A DNA stretch of 64,000 nt. It comes from an uncultured Acholeplasmataceae bacterium. GTDB taxonomy: Bacteria > Bacillota_I > Bacilli_A > RF39 > UBA660. Every line of letters starts with the position of its first letter. Position 1 is the first letter of the stretch. Location: the NCBI GenBank assembly GCA_905203475.1, contig CAJKWD010000001.1:1-64000 (forward strand), written 5' to 3'. The notes under the pieces were generated by a model. The model was not told the origin of the DNA. It saw only the letters and a program-made list of their open reading frames with translations, and did no database searches. Position numbers and translations under genes: made by a program. Shown one piece after another: positions 8,612 to 18,083 of the stretch.

Positions 8612-9499
8612 TGCATTTTTATCTTGATTAAAAATAAATAATTTACTAAAGATATAGTTAATAACAATCACAACAACATTCATAATCACTTTTGCAAGCA
8701 TCTTATTTGCCATCATTATACTTACAAATAAGTACATTCCAACCATATCTACTACATAGGAAAACAGACGAGCAGCAAAGAAAGAACTAATTTCTTTCAT
8801 AAGCTCCTTACGATTTGTCGTCTTACTCTCAAAGACAAAAACTTTATTTGTAACATACGCAAAAATAACAGATAAAATCCAAGCAATCGTATTATTCACA
8901 TAAGTATTTATTCCCATTAAATCCATAATGAAAAATGAAACAATATTAACAACTGTAGTTAAACCACCAAACACTAAATAATTAATCATCTCTCGATACT
9001 GATTATACCAACTTGTATGATTGTCTTTTTTAATGTAATCATCGAGTAATTTGATAAATTTCTTTTGATTAGATTGAAATTTTTTAGGTTTAAATTTCTT
9101 CACTTTTTGAATAGCTGCTCCTAATTCATTTAAATCTTCAACGCCTAATAAATAACCATCCTGATCAAACTCGGAAATAATTTGAATTTGATGATCATTG
9201 ACATGCTCTTTATATTTTTTTAAACGGGGAACAGCAATTATCTTTTTGTTTTTCTTTAAACTATCTAAAATTGTTCCTACTCCACCATGAGTAATGATGT
9301 AATCTGCTTTTTCAATATACTGATTAAATTCATCAATGGAAAGAAAATCAATCAATTTCATATGATTTGACTTATATTTTGTTTTTCCACTTTGGACAAT
9401 CACTTCTTCTTTGATGGTACCTTTTTCTATTTCACGATCAATTGCTTTTAGCAAACGTGAAAAATCTTTATCATTTGTTCCTAATACTACAAAAACCAT
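8600..9499 (-). CDS. PssE/Alg13-like glycosyltransferase subunit fused to a GtrA-like membrane domain
   Basis: Residues 1-150 match the GT28 C-terminal fold of PssE/Alg13: VFVVLGTND at the start and THGGVGTILDSLKKNKKIIAVPR, the UDP-sugar binding loop. Residues about 165-299 are a GtrA domain with four membrane helices and the conserved NKVFVF and KLFIF segments. PssE-type proteins pair with a membrane-anchored PssD/Alg14 subunit, here encoded just upstream with a TAATG stop-start overlap. GtrA proteins are thought to flip polyprenyl-phosphate-linked sugars. The fusion puts sugar transfer and lipid-sugar handling in one chain. I chose the ATG at 9499; a TTG 12 bp upstream touches the GGAGG and is unlikely. 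Confidence 0.85.
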   Translation of the reverse strand: MVFVVLGTNDKDFSRLLKAIDREIEKGTIKEEVIVQSGKTKYKSNHMKLIDFLSIDEFNQYIEKADYIITHGGVGTILDSLKKNKKIIAVPRLKKYKEHVNDHQIQIISEFDQDGYLLGVEDLNELGAAIQKVKKFKPKKFQSNQKKFIKLLDDYIKKDNHTSWYNQYREMINYLVFGGLTTVVNIVSFFIMDLMGINTYVNNTIAWILSVIFAYVTNKVFVFESKTTNRKELMKEISSFFAARLFSYVVDMVGMYLFVSIMMANKMLAKVIMNVVVIVINYIFSKLFIFNQDKNAKKV

Positions 9500-9969
9500 T
9501 AGTAAATCCAACCTCCATATTTCGCATCTTTATATAATTTTGTCATATCTTTCCATTGTACAATAAACAAATTAGAAATTGGATAAAGTAATTTACCGGT
9601 TGCTGTTTTTGTATGAATATTTGCAAAAGATTCAATATATATGATACGACTCCCCATAATTTTTCCAATACAACACATTGGGCCTGCTGTATGTGTACCA
9701 GTTGTAATAATATAATCTGGATGTATTTTTAAATAAAAATATGCACTTTTAAAACAATTAGCCAATAATTTAAATGGATATATAAGAGGATGCGATTTTG
9801 TTCCATAAATTAAAAAATTAATACGTCCAGCATATTTATCTTTTAAACTTTTACTCGCTTTCGTTTTCTCCGTAATGATATGATAATCATATTTGGAAAA
9901 CATACTTTCTAGTTGCATCAACTCATTAAAATGTCCCCCTGTTGATGAAATAAATAATACTTTTTTCAT
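9499..9969 (-). CDS. PssD/Alg14-like glycosyltransferase subunit
   Basis: 156 residues. KKVLFISSTGGHFNELMQL is the typical start of PssD/EpsE/Alg14 proteins, followed by a hydrophobic helix (about 75-90) and TTGTHTAGPMCCIGKIMGSRIIYIES. These proteins anchor the catalytic PssE/Alg13 partner at the membrane to add a sugar to a lipid-linked acceptor. The ATG at 9969 has AGGTGG upstream. It is translationally coupled to the PssE-GtrA fusion and read from its own promoter. Confidence 0.85.
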   Translation of the reverse strand: MKKVLFISSTGGHFNELMQLESMFSKYDYHIITEKTKASKSLKDKYAGRINFLIYGTKSHPLIYPFKLLANCFKSAYFYLKIHPDYIITTGTHTAGPMCCIGKIMGSRIIYIESFANIHTKTATGKLLYPISNLFIVQWKDMTKLYKDAKYGGWIY

Positions 9970-9985
9970 GTTCTTCACCACCTTT

Positions 9986-10014
9986 ATTATACAATACTTT
10001 CTTACTTTCGTCTA
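9986..10014 (-). promoter_or_regulatory. Promoter of the pssD-like gene
   Basis: TATAAT (9986-9991), a 17-bp spacer and TAGACG (10009-10014). It lies between the terminator at 10015-10041 and the ribosome site. Confidence 0.55.
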
Positions 10015-10041
10015 TGAAAAAAGAGCTAAGAAATAGCTCTA
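10015..10041 (-). terminator. Terminator of the ABC exporter unit
   Basis: AGAGCTA/TAGCTCT stem (10022-10028 with 10034-10040), 5-nt loop, then six T on the minus strand. It starts at the stop codon of the GtrB-like gene. Confidence 0.85.
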
Positions 10042-11001
10042 TTTTTTTGATTTAGTATGATGAATGATATAATTTTCGATAATAAATCTTGGACGTCCTT
10101 TTGTTTCCATATATATTTTTCCAATATATTCTCCAATGACACCAATTGATAGGATTTGTACACCACCTAAGAACCATAGAGAAATAATGATAGAACTCCA
10201 TCCAGCAACTGTAAATCCTAAAACATGTCTTACAATTGTATAAATAAACATAATCACACTAATAACAGAAATCAAAAATCCAATAGCTGTAATAAAACGA
10301 ATTGGTTTTACACTAAAGGAAGTAATTCCATCTAATGCGAAATTTAACATTTTCTTTAATGGATACTTACTTTCTCCTGCAAATCTCTCATTTCTTTCAT
10401 ATTCTACAATAGTACTTGGAAAACCAATTAAGGGCATAATTCCTCTTAAGAATAAATTAACTTCTTTAAAATTTTCCAATGCGTTTAAAGCACGTTTACT
10501 CATAAGACGATAATCAGCATGATTATAAACAGATTCAACTCCCATACGAGACATCAGTTTATAAAAAGCAAGAGCAGTTGTCCTTTTAAAGAATGTATCT
10601 TTCTTTCTTGAAGAACGAACTCCATAAACAATATCATTTCCATCATAATAAGCATCTACAAATTTATCAACTGCATCAATATCATCTTGTAAATCTGCAT
10701 CCATAGAAATAACCATATCAGCATCTTCTTTTACCGTCATAAGTCCAGCTAATAATGCATTTTGATGGCCACGATTACGTGATAGATTAATTCCTCCAAA
10801 TAAATGATCTTTTTCACTGTATGAAGAAATTAATTCCCATGTCCTATCTTTTGAACCATCATTAACAAATACAACATGAGAATCAGGTGAAATTTTTTTT
10901 GCCTTAATCAACTGATTCATTTTTGCTTTTAATCGTTTTGAAGTTTCTGGTAATACTTCTTCTTCATTATAACAAGGTACGACAATATACAACTTATCCA
11001 T
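10039..11001 (-). CDS. GtrB/DPM1-like polyprenyl-phosphate glycosyltransferase (GT2)
   Basis: 320 residues. The GT2 domain has IVVPCYNEEEVLPET, FVNDGSKDRTW and SMDADLQDD (the metal and nucleotide-sugar binding DxD). Two C-terminal membrane helices (about 235-258 and 268-292) are typical of GtrB/ArnC. These enzymes put one hexose on undecaprenyl phosphate at the inner leaflet, and the product is flipped by GtrA. The only GtrA domain nearby is fused to PssE in the next unit, a plausible partner. The gene follows the permease with a 3-bp gap and ends at a terminator. The donor sugar cannot be read from sequence. Confidence 0.9.
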   Translation of the reverse strand: MDKLYIVVPCYNEEEVLPETSKRLKAKMNQLIKAKKISPDSHVVFVNDGSKDRTWELISSYSEKDHLFGGINLSRNRGHQNALLAGLMTVKEDADMVISMDADLQDDIDAVDKFVDAYYDGNDIVYGVRSSRKKDTFFKRTTALAFYKLMSRMGVESVYNHADYRLMSKRALNALENFKEVNLFLRGIMPLIGFPSTIVEYERNERFAGESKYPLKKMLNFALDGITSFSVKPIRFITAIGFLISVISVIMFIYTIVRHVLGFTVAGWSSIIISLWFLGGVQILSIGVIGEYIGKIYMETKGRPRFIIENYIIHHTKSKK

Positions 11002-11004
11002 AAA

Positions 11005-11778
11005 CTATAACTCCTCTGCAAAATTCTTTTGTAAACGATAGAAAATTCTATAGCCTACATATAATAATACTAAGCTAAATACAGCAATAATAGCCAACCC
11101 TTGTAAATCTGGCATTGTTTGATAATAAAGAGTATCTCTAAATCCTTGGATAACATAAGCCATTGGATTAATCTTGAACACCCAATCAAATGCTTTTGGA
11201 ATCATACTCATAGAATATACGATTGGTGTAGCGTAAAATAATGCTTGAATAACAACACCGATAATATGTTCTAAATCTCTTAAATATACTGTAACAGATG
11301 AAAGGATAAATACAAATCCTAAAATCAAAAGATATTCAATTAAAACATATAGTGGGAAAAAGATTAAATACTTACTAAATCCAATCCCTGTAAAAATCAA
11401 AAAGATGAAGATAATAATACAAGAAATTAAGAAGTTAACAAGACCACTTGTAACAATTGAAATTGGTAAAATTTCTCTTGGAAAATACACCTTTTTTAAA
11501 ATATTAGCATTGGCAATCACTACAGCTGCTCCCTGAGTAATTCCTGTAGTGAAAAATGTCCAAGGAATTAAAGCAGTCATCAAAAACATTGTATAATTTT
11601 TTTCTGGCGATTTCAAAATAATTGGGAAAATAATCGCATATACCATTAACATAAGTAATGGATTTAAAAATGACCATAAAATTCCTAAAAATGATTTTTT
11701 ATACTTACCACGAATTTCTTTTCGAATACTCGTTCTAAGAAATTCACGATATTGACTTAATCGTTGAAATACATTCAT
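11005..11778 (-). CDS. Polysaccharide ABC transporter permease (TagG/Wzm type)
   Basis: 257 residues, ABC-2 family, six membrane helices. The N-terminal cytoplasmic segment with REIRGKYKKSFLGILWSFLNPL is characteristic of TagG/RfbA/Wzm permeases. It forms the channel that exports lipid-linked teichoic acid or O-polysaccharide-like chains with the ATPase encoded at 14174. The start overlaps the stop of the GT2-GT4 gene by 4 bp (ATGA), so it is translationally coupled. Confidence 0.92.
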   Translation of the reverse strand: MNVFQRLSQYREFLRTSIRKEIRGKYKKSFLGILWSFLNPLLMLMVYAIIFPIILKSPEKNYTMFLMTALIPWTFFTTGITQGAAVVIANANILKKVYFPREILPISIVTSGLVNFLISCIIIFIFLIFTGIGFSKYLIFFPLYVLIEYLLILGFVFILSSVTVYLRDLEHIIGVVIQALFYATPIVYSMSMIPKAFDWVFKINPMAYVIQGFRDTLYYQTMPDLQGLAIIAVFSLVLLYVGYRIFYRLQKNFAEEL

Positions 11779-14162
11779 TTTCTTCCACTCAACTTTCTTT
11801 TTAAGATTCTTTTAATACGACGATATTCTAATGCGATAAATTTAAAGAATAAGCGAACAAGTAACACAGGAACCATAATAATTGATTCAAAGAAGTGTTT
11901 AATCTGTCTTGCAATTTCATAAAAGAAACGGAAACATAATTCTGCTTCTTCAGGAACATGTAATCTTGCTGCCAGTGCTTGTCCTTTTAATAAGAACCTT
12001 TCTTTTTTACTTAATTCTTCCATTGGTTTATCCATACCATAAACATCTCGATTATATTTTGTAACTAACCATTGATATTGTGGCTTATCCGCAAGAAAGA
12101 ACATAGTAATTAACTCTTTTGTAATATCTAAATGATTGCTAAGGCAACATGTTTCTGGCTTTTTCTTACTCAACAATTTCTCAAATTCTCTCTGCATATT
12201 TTCAGCCATATTATCAATTGTAAATCCATCTAAAATACGTTTACGACATGCCTTTTTATATTGATCCAAATGATTTGAAATTTTTAAAATTCCATCTACA
12301 TAATTCTGAATATCTTCTTCTTGGTAATTAAAATCAAAAATATCTTCTTCATTTTGTAGACATGGCACAATCACACCAGTGTCTTCATTAATCAATTCTT
12401 TTTGACCACCAACATCACAAGATACAACTGGAACTCCCATTGATAATGATTCATATGCAGTAAGTGCTAAACCTTCTTTAATAGAACAATTTAATGTCAT
12501 ATCACTAATTGCATATAATTCATCTGGTTTATCTGTCTTTCCTAAAAAACGAACATAAGAATCTAATCCTTGATCACGAGCAATTCTTTTAATATCTGGA
12601 AGTAATGGTCCATCTCCAGCAATTAAGAATAAAACATCTTTTTTCTTTTCAACCGTTTTCTTAATAATTTGCATCAATAAGAAAGGACGTTTTTGATAAT
12701 CAATGCGAGCAATCAAAGAAACAATAGTGCGATTCATTGGAATATGATACTTTTCTTGTAAAGCTTTTTTATCATATTTTTCGGGATTAAACTTATCTGC
12801 ATCCACTCCGATATAAACAGTTCCTACTGATTCTGGATTTCTTTTAAAGTAATCAATTAAAATACGTTCACTATTTTGATTACAAAATAAAGTTTTATCA
12901 ATTACAGAACCAACACCAGCAGAATCTCTTGAATATCCTCCATTACGATTATACCATTCTTCCATATGTATATAGTCCATAATAGGCATTGATGGATATT
13001 TTGCACGAATATATGGTAACATCGCATATCCGCTCTGACTATTTGTATTTAATACTAAATCAATTTTTCTTGATTCAATAATATAGTTAATAAATGCCAA
13101 CCAATCTTTACGATCAATAAAACTAGATAAATCAAAGACGTCATCACATAACTCACTATATTGTTGGCGCCATGCATATTCTGTTGGTTGCATAGACAAT
13201 ACTGTAAAACGATATTTATCATGATCAGATAAACGAATCAAATCTAAATTAAATTTATCAGCACCACCCAAAACCATCCATGGGATAATAATTAAAATAT
13301 TTTTTTTATCATCCTTCTGATACTTTGGAACTACAACTGTATCAATCTCTTCACGAATCATATCCCAATTATAATCATCTTTTGGATATTCAATCGCTTT
13401 AACACGCTTTTTTACTTTATCAGCATATTTTTTTACCATAGATAAATTATTTTTATGATTTTTTCTAGCACTATTTAATTGTCCACCATACATTCTACGA
13501 TACCAAAATCCGTAATAACTCATATGGATTGGGAATTTATTTTGAGCAATTAGTTTTAACCAGAAAATCCAATCCTCATACAAAGCTTTACCTTCTAATT
13601 CATATCCACCTACAGATAGATAATCTTCTTTTTTGATTAAAGCATGAGAAACTAAAATATTTTCATATTTCATACGATCACTAGAAAAATTCTTATTCCA
13701 TGTATTTTCTTCTTCTCCAAAATTAATATTATCAGAATAACACCAACTAGCCTCTGGATGCGTATTCATAGAAAAATATGAAGTTTCTAAAAAAGTGGGA
13801 TCCATTAAATCATCATCGTCAATTAATACAATATACTTTGTTTTTTTATTAGAATGCTCTACTCCATAATCACGAGCTTTAGCAGGACCTGCGTTCTTTT
13901 TATGCAAAACATGAATACGAGAATCCATCTTTTCTAATTTTTTAAAGTATTCTAAACTATCAGCATTGGTAGATTCATCATCTACAATCAACCATTCAAA
14001 ATAAGGATATGTTTGGTTTAAAATACAATTTGCTAACTGAAAAATCTTATCACTTGGATTCCAAGATGGAGTGACAATACTAATCACTGGATCGTGTTTT
14101 TCAAATTTTCTCTGTGGTCTTAATGTACGACCAGGCTCTAAACGATAATCGATATTTGCCAT
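11775..14162 (-). CDS. Bifunctional GT2-GT4 glycosyltransferase
   Basis: 795 residues. The N-terminal GT2 domain (about 25-260) has ISIVTPSWNPSDKI, LIVDDEST and IDDDDLMDP. The second half is a GT-B enzyme (about 285-650) with WMVLGGADKFNLDLIR, a donor-binding LIAGDGPLLPDI and the EGLALTAYESLSMGVPVVS motif with its E-x7-E spacing. The C-terminus (about 750-795) has a hydrophobic stretch and a very basic tail, which suggests membrane association. It lies between the ATPase (11-bp gap) and the permease (4-bp overlap) of the exporter, so it probably extends or caps the exported chain. RBS AGGAAG precedes the ATG. Confidence 0.9.
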   Translation of the reverse strand: MANIDYRLEPGRTLRPQRKFEKHDPVISIVTPSWNPSDKIFQLANCILNQTYPYFEWLIVDDESTNADSLEYFKKLEKMDSRIHVLHKKNAGPAKARDYGVEHSNKKTKYIVLIDDDDLMDPTFLETSYFSMNTHPEASWCYSDNINFGEEENTWNKNFSSDRMKYENILVSHALIKKEDYLSVGGYELEGKALYEDWIFWLKLIAQNKFPIHMSYYGFWYRRMYGGQLNSARKNHKNNLSMVKKYADKVKKRVKAIEYPKDDYNWDMIREEIDTVVVPKYQKDDKKNILIIIPWMVLGGADKFNLDLIRLSDHDKYRFTVLSMQPTEYAWRQQYSELCDDVFDLSSFIDRKDWLAFINYIIESRKIDLVLNTNSQSGYAMLPYIRAKYPSMPIMDYIHMEEWYNRNGGYSRDSAGVGSVIDKTLFCNQNSERILIDYFKRNPESVGTVYIGVDADKFNPEKYDKKALQEKYHIPMNRTIVSLIARIDYQKRPFLLMQIIKKTVEKKKDVLFLIAGDGPLLPDIKRIARDQGLDSYVRFLGKTDKPDELYAISDMTLNCSIKEGLALTAYESLSMGVPVVSCDVGGQKELINEDTGVIVPCLQNEEDIFDFNYQEEDIQNYVDGILKISNHLDQYKKACRKRILDGFTIDNMAENMQREFEKLLSKKKPETCCLSNHLDITKELITMFFLADKPQYQWLVTKYNRDVYGMDKPMEELSKKERFLLKGQALAARLHVPEEAELCFRFFYEIARQIKHFFESIIMVPVLLVRLFFKFIALEYRRIKRILKRKLSGRK

Positions 14163-14173
14163 AAATACACTTC

Positions 14174-14926
14174 CTAACTACATTCTTTTAAATATTCATT
14201 TACGACATCTTCGGTATTTCCATCCATACGAATACGTCCATTAGATAACCATACAGCACGATCACAGAACTTTTTAACAGCACTCATACTATGTGTTACG
14301 AACACCATTGTTTTTCCTTCTTTTTTAAGTTCCATCATTTTCTCATAACAACGTTCTTGGAAGTGTTGATCTCCAACCGCCAAGATCTCATCAATTAAAA
14401 GAATTTCTGCATCTACATTAATCGCAATAGAAAATGCAAGTCTCATATACATTCCTGAAGAATAAGTACGTACAGGGTTATCAATATATTCTCCTAATTC
14501 TGAAAAAGCAATAATATCATCTAACCTTGCATCGATTTCCTTCTTTGACAGTCCAAAAATAGAAGCATTAAAATAAATATTTTCACGCCCTGAAAAATCC
14601 GGATGAAATCCAGCTCCTAATTCAAGTAATGATACTAATTTCCCATACGTTTTAATTGTTCCCTTATTTGGATAAATGATCTGTGTCATTAGTTTTAATA
14701 AAGTACTTTTTCCACTTCCATTAATACCCACTAAAGCAACAGTTTCTCCTTTATGAATTGTCAAAGTAATATCACTCAATACTTCACGTACCTCATGGCG
14801 ATTACGATTCCAAAAAAGAATTCTCTCTTTTAAGGTATTTGCTTTATCGTAATAAACTTTAAATGATTTATCTACATCATTCACTTCAATGGCGATGTCA
14901 TTGTTCTTGTCTTTTTTCTTTAGCAT
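14174..14926 (-). CDS. Polysaccharide ABC transporter ATPase (TagH/Wzt N-domain type)
   Basis: 250 residues. Walker A is GINGSGKST near 71, the signature is YSSGMYMRLAF and Walker B is ILLIDEILAVGD, the set seen in TagH/Wzt/RfbB ATPases. It energises export of a lipid-linked glycan with the TagG-like permease. It ends after the ATPase fold and lacks the C-terminal carbohydrate-binding extension of some Wzt proteins, so recognition of a modified chain end is not expected here. It is the first gene of the exporter unit and has its own promoter. Confidence 0.93.
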   Translation of the reverse strand: MLKKKDKNNDIAIEVNDVDKSFKVYYDKANTLKERILFWNRNRHEVREVLSDITLTIHKGETVALVGINGSGKSTLLKLMTQIIYPNKGTIKTYGKLVSLLELGAGFHPDFSGRENIYFNASIFGLSKKEIDARLDDIIAFSELGEYIDNPVRTYSSGMYMRLAFSIAINVDAEILLIDEILAVGDQHFQERCYEKMMELKKEGKTMVFVTHSMSAVKKFCDRAVWLSNGRIRMDGNTEDVVNEYLKECS

Positions 14927-14949
14927 GTTAACACTCCATTTCTCTTTTT

Positions 14950-14978
14950 ATTATAACATAATGCCTGATAGAAGCCAA
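14950..14978 (-). promoter_or_regulatory. Promoter of the ABC exporter unit
   Basis: Extended -10 TGTTATAAT (TATAAT at 14950-14955), a 17-bp spacer and TTGGCT (14973-14978) on the minus strand. Confidence 0.65.
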
Positions 14979-15010
14979 ATAAATCACTGAAAAATCAATG
15001 ATTTATTTTT
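14975..15010 (-). terminator. Hairpin at the end of the glycosyltransferase unit
   Basis: A 10-bp inverted repeat (14977-14986 with 14999-15008) extended by an inner 3-bp TGA/TCA helix. It overlaps the stop codon of the gene at 15003. The 3' arm is T-rich but no T run follows, so it may only attenuate transcription. Confidence 0.45.
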
Positions 15011-16091
15011 TTCCATCAATTAAGTTTTCAAAAATACCTAACATCTTTTCATTAAATTTTTGTGGATCAAAAGGTTCAGAAATTACAAAACCATGATTTA
15101 AGAACTGTTTCATGCCATCGTAAATAGCACTTGCATTGTTTTCTACAACAATTCCATATCGATTCTCTATCTCTCGATAATCAGACACAGCCGTTGTAAC
15201 AATTGGTTTATTTAAGGTCATTGCTTCTACAAAGACAACAGGATAACCTTCATATTTAGAAGATAATAATACCGCATCTGCTTTTTTATAGTATGGATAA
15301 GGGTTCTTTTGTTTACCAAAAAATATAATAGTATCGTCTAACCCTAATATTTTAACTTGTTCCATATATTTTTTATGATTTACTCCATCACCAACTAACC
15401 ATACTTGGAATTGATATCCCTCTCTTTTTAGACGATCTGTCGCATCAATAATACGGGATAAACGTTTTTGATGTTCTTCATGTCTTCCAACATTGACAAA
15501 GGTTATCCCTTTCTTTTCAACATCGATCACTTCATTAGCTTCTTTTCTCATGGTTTGATAATCTATCATATTATTACATACAATAGAACGATTTTTATAC
15601 TGTGGAAAATATTCCAACATAGTATTCATATTATCATAAGAAACATATACATGATGACGGAATTTTTTCATTTTTACACGACGAAAAAACTTTTTCATCT
15701 CACGGACATTGCCGTTATAAAGCTGATAATAATTATTATGAATCCACAATGCATTTTCCTTTGATGCATTTAAAGCGAGATGTGCTCCAGGAATAGAATA
15801 TGTAGCAAATGAAATCGCAAAATCATATTTGTTCTTATGTTCCATTTTCCATTTTATTAAATGAAGACGATTTTTTATCTTTCTTACCAGGACATTTTTA
15901 GAATGATTCAATGGATATTCAATCACATGAATATGTTTTGGTAATTGTTCTAGAAAGATACCTTCCTTTTTTTCTAAAACTAATGTAATCTCATATTTAT
16001 CTTGATCTAATACATGTAATAAATTCACTAATGCTTTTTCAATTCCACCTAAAGAAAGAGAATAAGCAGTAAAAAATATCTTCTTTTTCAT
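15003..16091 (-). CDS. Glycosyltransferase family 4
   Basis: 362 residues with a GT-B fold. The N-terminus IFFTAYSLSLGGIEKALVNLL holds the glycine-rich loop, and the C-terminal half has VWLVGDGVNHKKYMEQ, FFGKQKNPYPYYKKADAVLLSS and KYEGYPVVFVEAM (E-x7-E). It is a retaining cytoplasmic sugar transferase and resembles the gene at 16992, a likely old duplication. Its start overlaps the stop of the upstream GT2 gene by 4 bp. Sugar specificity cannot be read. Confidence 0.88.
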   Translation of the reverse strand: MKKKIFFTAYSLSLGGIEKALVNLLHVLDQDKYEITLVLEKKEGIFLEQLPKHIHVIEYPLNHSKNVLVRKIKNRLHLIKWKMEHKNKYDFAISFATYSIPGAHLALNASKENALWIHNNYYQLYNGNVREMKKFFRRVKMKKFRHHVYVSYDNMNTMLEYFPQYKNRSIVCNNMIDYQTMRKEANEVIDVEKKGITFVNVGRHEEHQKRLSRIIDATDRLKREGYQFQVWLVGDGVNHKKYMEQVKILGLDDTIIFFGKQKNPYPYYKKADAVLLSSKYEGYPVVFVEAMTLNKPIVTTAVSDYREIENRYGIVVENNASAIYDGMKQFLNHGFVISEPFDPQKFNEKMLGIFENLIDGKK

Positions 16092-16999
16092 TTACCATCA
16101 CCAAATCTTTTCTTAGAAGCAATTTTACCAGGAATATAAAGACAAGTAAATAAAAATTGATTGAAACCAGAAATATATTTTGAAGCTTCTCGAAAAGTAC
16201 GTTTTGTTAAATAAGTAAATAAGATATAATGCTTAATAAGGTATAATCTCCTATTAAAACGTACACCTCTCATATTATAATTTAGTGCTTCTTTAAAAAA
16301 TTCAAAATATCCATAAGGATTATTCTTAAATATTTTTTGTAATCCTTTTGTATAGCCTGTATCCTGGTACTCGCAAATCATAATCGGTGTAGTATGAATT
16401 AACAAACCATCTTTTTTCTCATCCATTTGATAGTACATACGCGCTTCTGTACTAAATCTTTCACCATGTTCTAAACGATATTCAAATTGCTTACGGTAAT
16501 CAGCTTTAAAGGTTAATACCATATCAAAGTCAGCATTTTCTCGATAATGTAAATCATATAGTTTTCTGACCTTACCATTTAATCTATCAGGAATTTTTTG
16601 ATTATGCTCTGTTAATTCTTTTTCATAAATAACACCATATATTTGATCATTGTCTTTAATTTTCTCATAATCTTCTACTATCATGTGAAAGATATGAGGC
16701 ATAAAATAATCATCGTCATCCATTTCAATGACAATATCACCTGAAATATTGGGAATTAAATGGTTCAAAGCAGCCATTTTTCCTTGATTTTTCTGTGTAT
16801 AAAAATAAATTGGAAAATTTGCTTCTTTCTGCCATGTTTCCACCATATCTCTTACAGAAATAGGAGACCCATCATCCATAATCAACCATTCAATATCAGA
16901 ATAATCTTTGGCATTTTCAAAAATACTATTCTTTAAACGAGGTAATAAATCTCTTCTATTATAAGTAGAAGTAACGATTGATATTTTCATATTACTCAC
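16088..16999 (-). CDS. Glycosyltransferase family 2
   Basis: 303 residues with a GT-A fold: ISIVTSTYNRRDLLPRL, EWLIMDDGSP and IVIEMDDDDYF (DxD-type). It has no clear membrane helix. It is coupled to neighbours on both sides, with an 8-bp overlap with the GT4 gene upstream and 4 bp with the one downstream. It adds one sugar in the surface glycan pathway; donor and acceptor are unknown. Confidence 0.88.
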   Translation of the reverse strand: MSNMKISIVTSTYNRRDLLPRLKNSIFENAKDYSDIEWLIMDDGSPISVRDMVETWQKEANFPIYFYTQKNQGKMAALNHLIPNISGDIVIEMDDDDYFMPHIFHMIVEDYEKIKDNDQIYGVIYEKELTEHNQKIPDRLNGKVRKLYDLHYRENADFDMVLTFKADYRKQFEYRLEHGERFSTEARMYYQMDEKKDGLLIHTTPIMICEYQDTGYTKGLQKIFKNNPYGYFEFFKEALNYNMRGVRFNRRLYLIKHYILFTYLTKRTFREASKYISGFNQFLFTCLYIPGKIASKKRFGDGK

Positions 17000-18083
17000 C
17001 TAACAATTCTTTTAACTCTTCTAAAATAGAGGAATTGGAAAATGACTGTGTAACTTCCGCTCCATCTTTTTTTTCTATCATCTTCTCGATTCCTTCCATA
17101 ATACCATTTTCTGTATTTTCTACAACCATTCCTTTATCATAATTTACTAATACTTCTTTCGCTGCACTATCTGTAATTAATATATCTTTATTTAATACTT
17201 TAGCTTCTAATAGCACCATAGGATAACCCTCGTAATAAGAAGCTAGTAAAAAAGTATCAGCATATTTCATATAAGGATAAGGGTTTTCTTTTTGTCCTAA
17301 TAAAACAAAGGTATCTTCTAATCCATAGTCTTTTATTTTTTGTTGTAGCTCTGAGTGTAATGGTCCATCACCAATGATATAAATACGGTGCAATATGTTG
17401 TTTTGAATAAGTTGACGATGGACTTCTAATAATCTTAATACTGCTTTTTGTTCTGTCAAACGAGATACTTGTAAAAAATTTGGTAAATCATGTTTTATTT
17501 CGGAAACAGTAAAGGCGTTGGCTTTTTCTGTAACAACGTGTTCATCGATATAATTGTAAATGACTTGTTTTGGAATTTGATTATGAGGAAAGATTTGTTC
17601 AAATTTTTGTAAATTATCTTGTGATACAAAAATTAATTTTTGATATTGTTGATAAGCATGTTCACTTAATTTCCTTTTCAAATAATGATGGTTATAAACA
17701 CAAATTAAATCATTATGAATCCATGCATATTTGATCGTTTGAGATTTACAACTCATAAGCCAAGTCATTGGTCCTTCCAAGAAGGCAATTTCTAAGTCGT
17801 ATTTATTTTTTATATATTTTTTATAAATGTGATGGCGAAAAAATGGAAGTACAAACTGAAGAGAAAACCATATCTTTTTCCATTTTGGATAACTATCATA
17901 TGTATGTGGATAAAGAGATTGAAAATGAATTTTCTCATCTAATTGTTTTTCAAATTCTCCATCGCCATAGATTGAAAAAATAGTAATATCATAATCATTT
18001 TTAAAATGATTTACGATATCAATTAAAACTCGTTCAGCGCCACCTGGTCTTAAACTCGTAATTCCGAATACTATTTTTTTCAT
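16992..18083 (-). CDS. Glycosyltransferase family 4
   Basis: 363 residues with a GT-B fold. GITSLRPGGAERVLIDIV starts the acceptor domain. YIIGDGPLHSEL, LLGQKENPYPYMKYADTFLLAS and YYEGYPMVLLEAKVL form the donor site. The shared ENPYPYMKYAD-like motif links it to the GT4 gene at 15003. It overlaps the membrane protein gene upstream by 4 bp. Confidence 0.88.
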   Translation of the reverse strand: MKKIVFGITSLRPGGAERVLIDIVNHFKNDYDITIFSIYGDGEFEKQLDEKIHFQSLYPHTYDSYPKWKKIWFSLQFVLPFFRHHIYKKYIKNKYDLEIAFLEGPMTWLMSCKSQTIKYAWIHNDLICVYNHHYLKRKLSEHAYQQYQKLIFVSQDNLQKFEQIFPHNQIPKQVIYNYIDEHVVTEKANAFTVSEIKHDLPNFLQVSRLTEQKAVLRLLEVHRQLIQNNILHRIYIIGDGPLHSELQQKIKDYGLEDTFVLLGQKENPYPYMKYADTFLLASYYEGYPMVLLEAKVLNKDILITDSAAKEVLVNYDKGMVVENTENGIMEGIEKMIEKKDGAEVTQSFSNSSILEELKELLGE

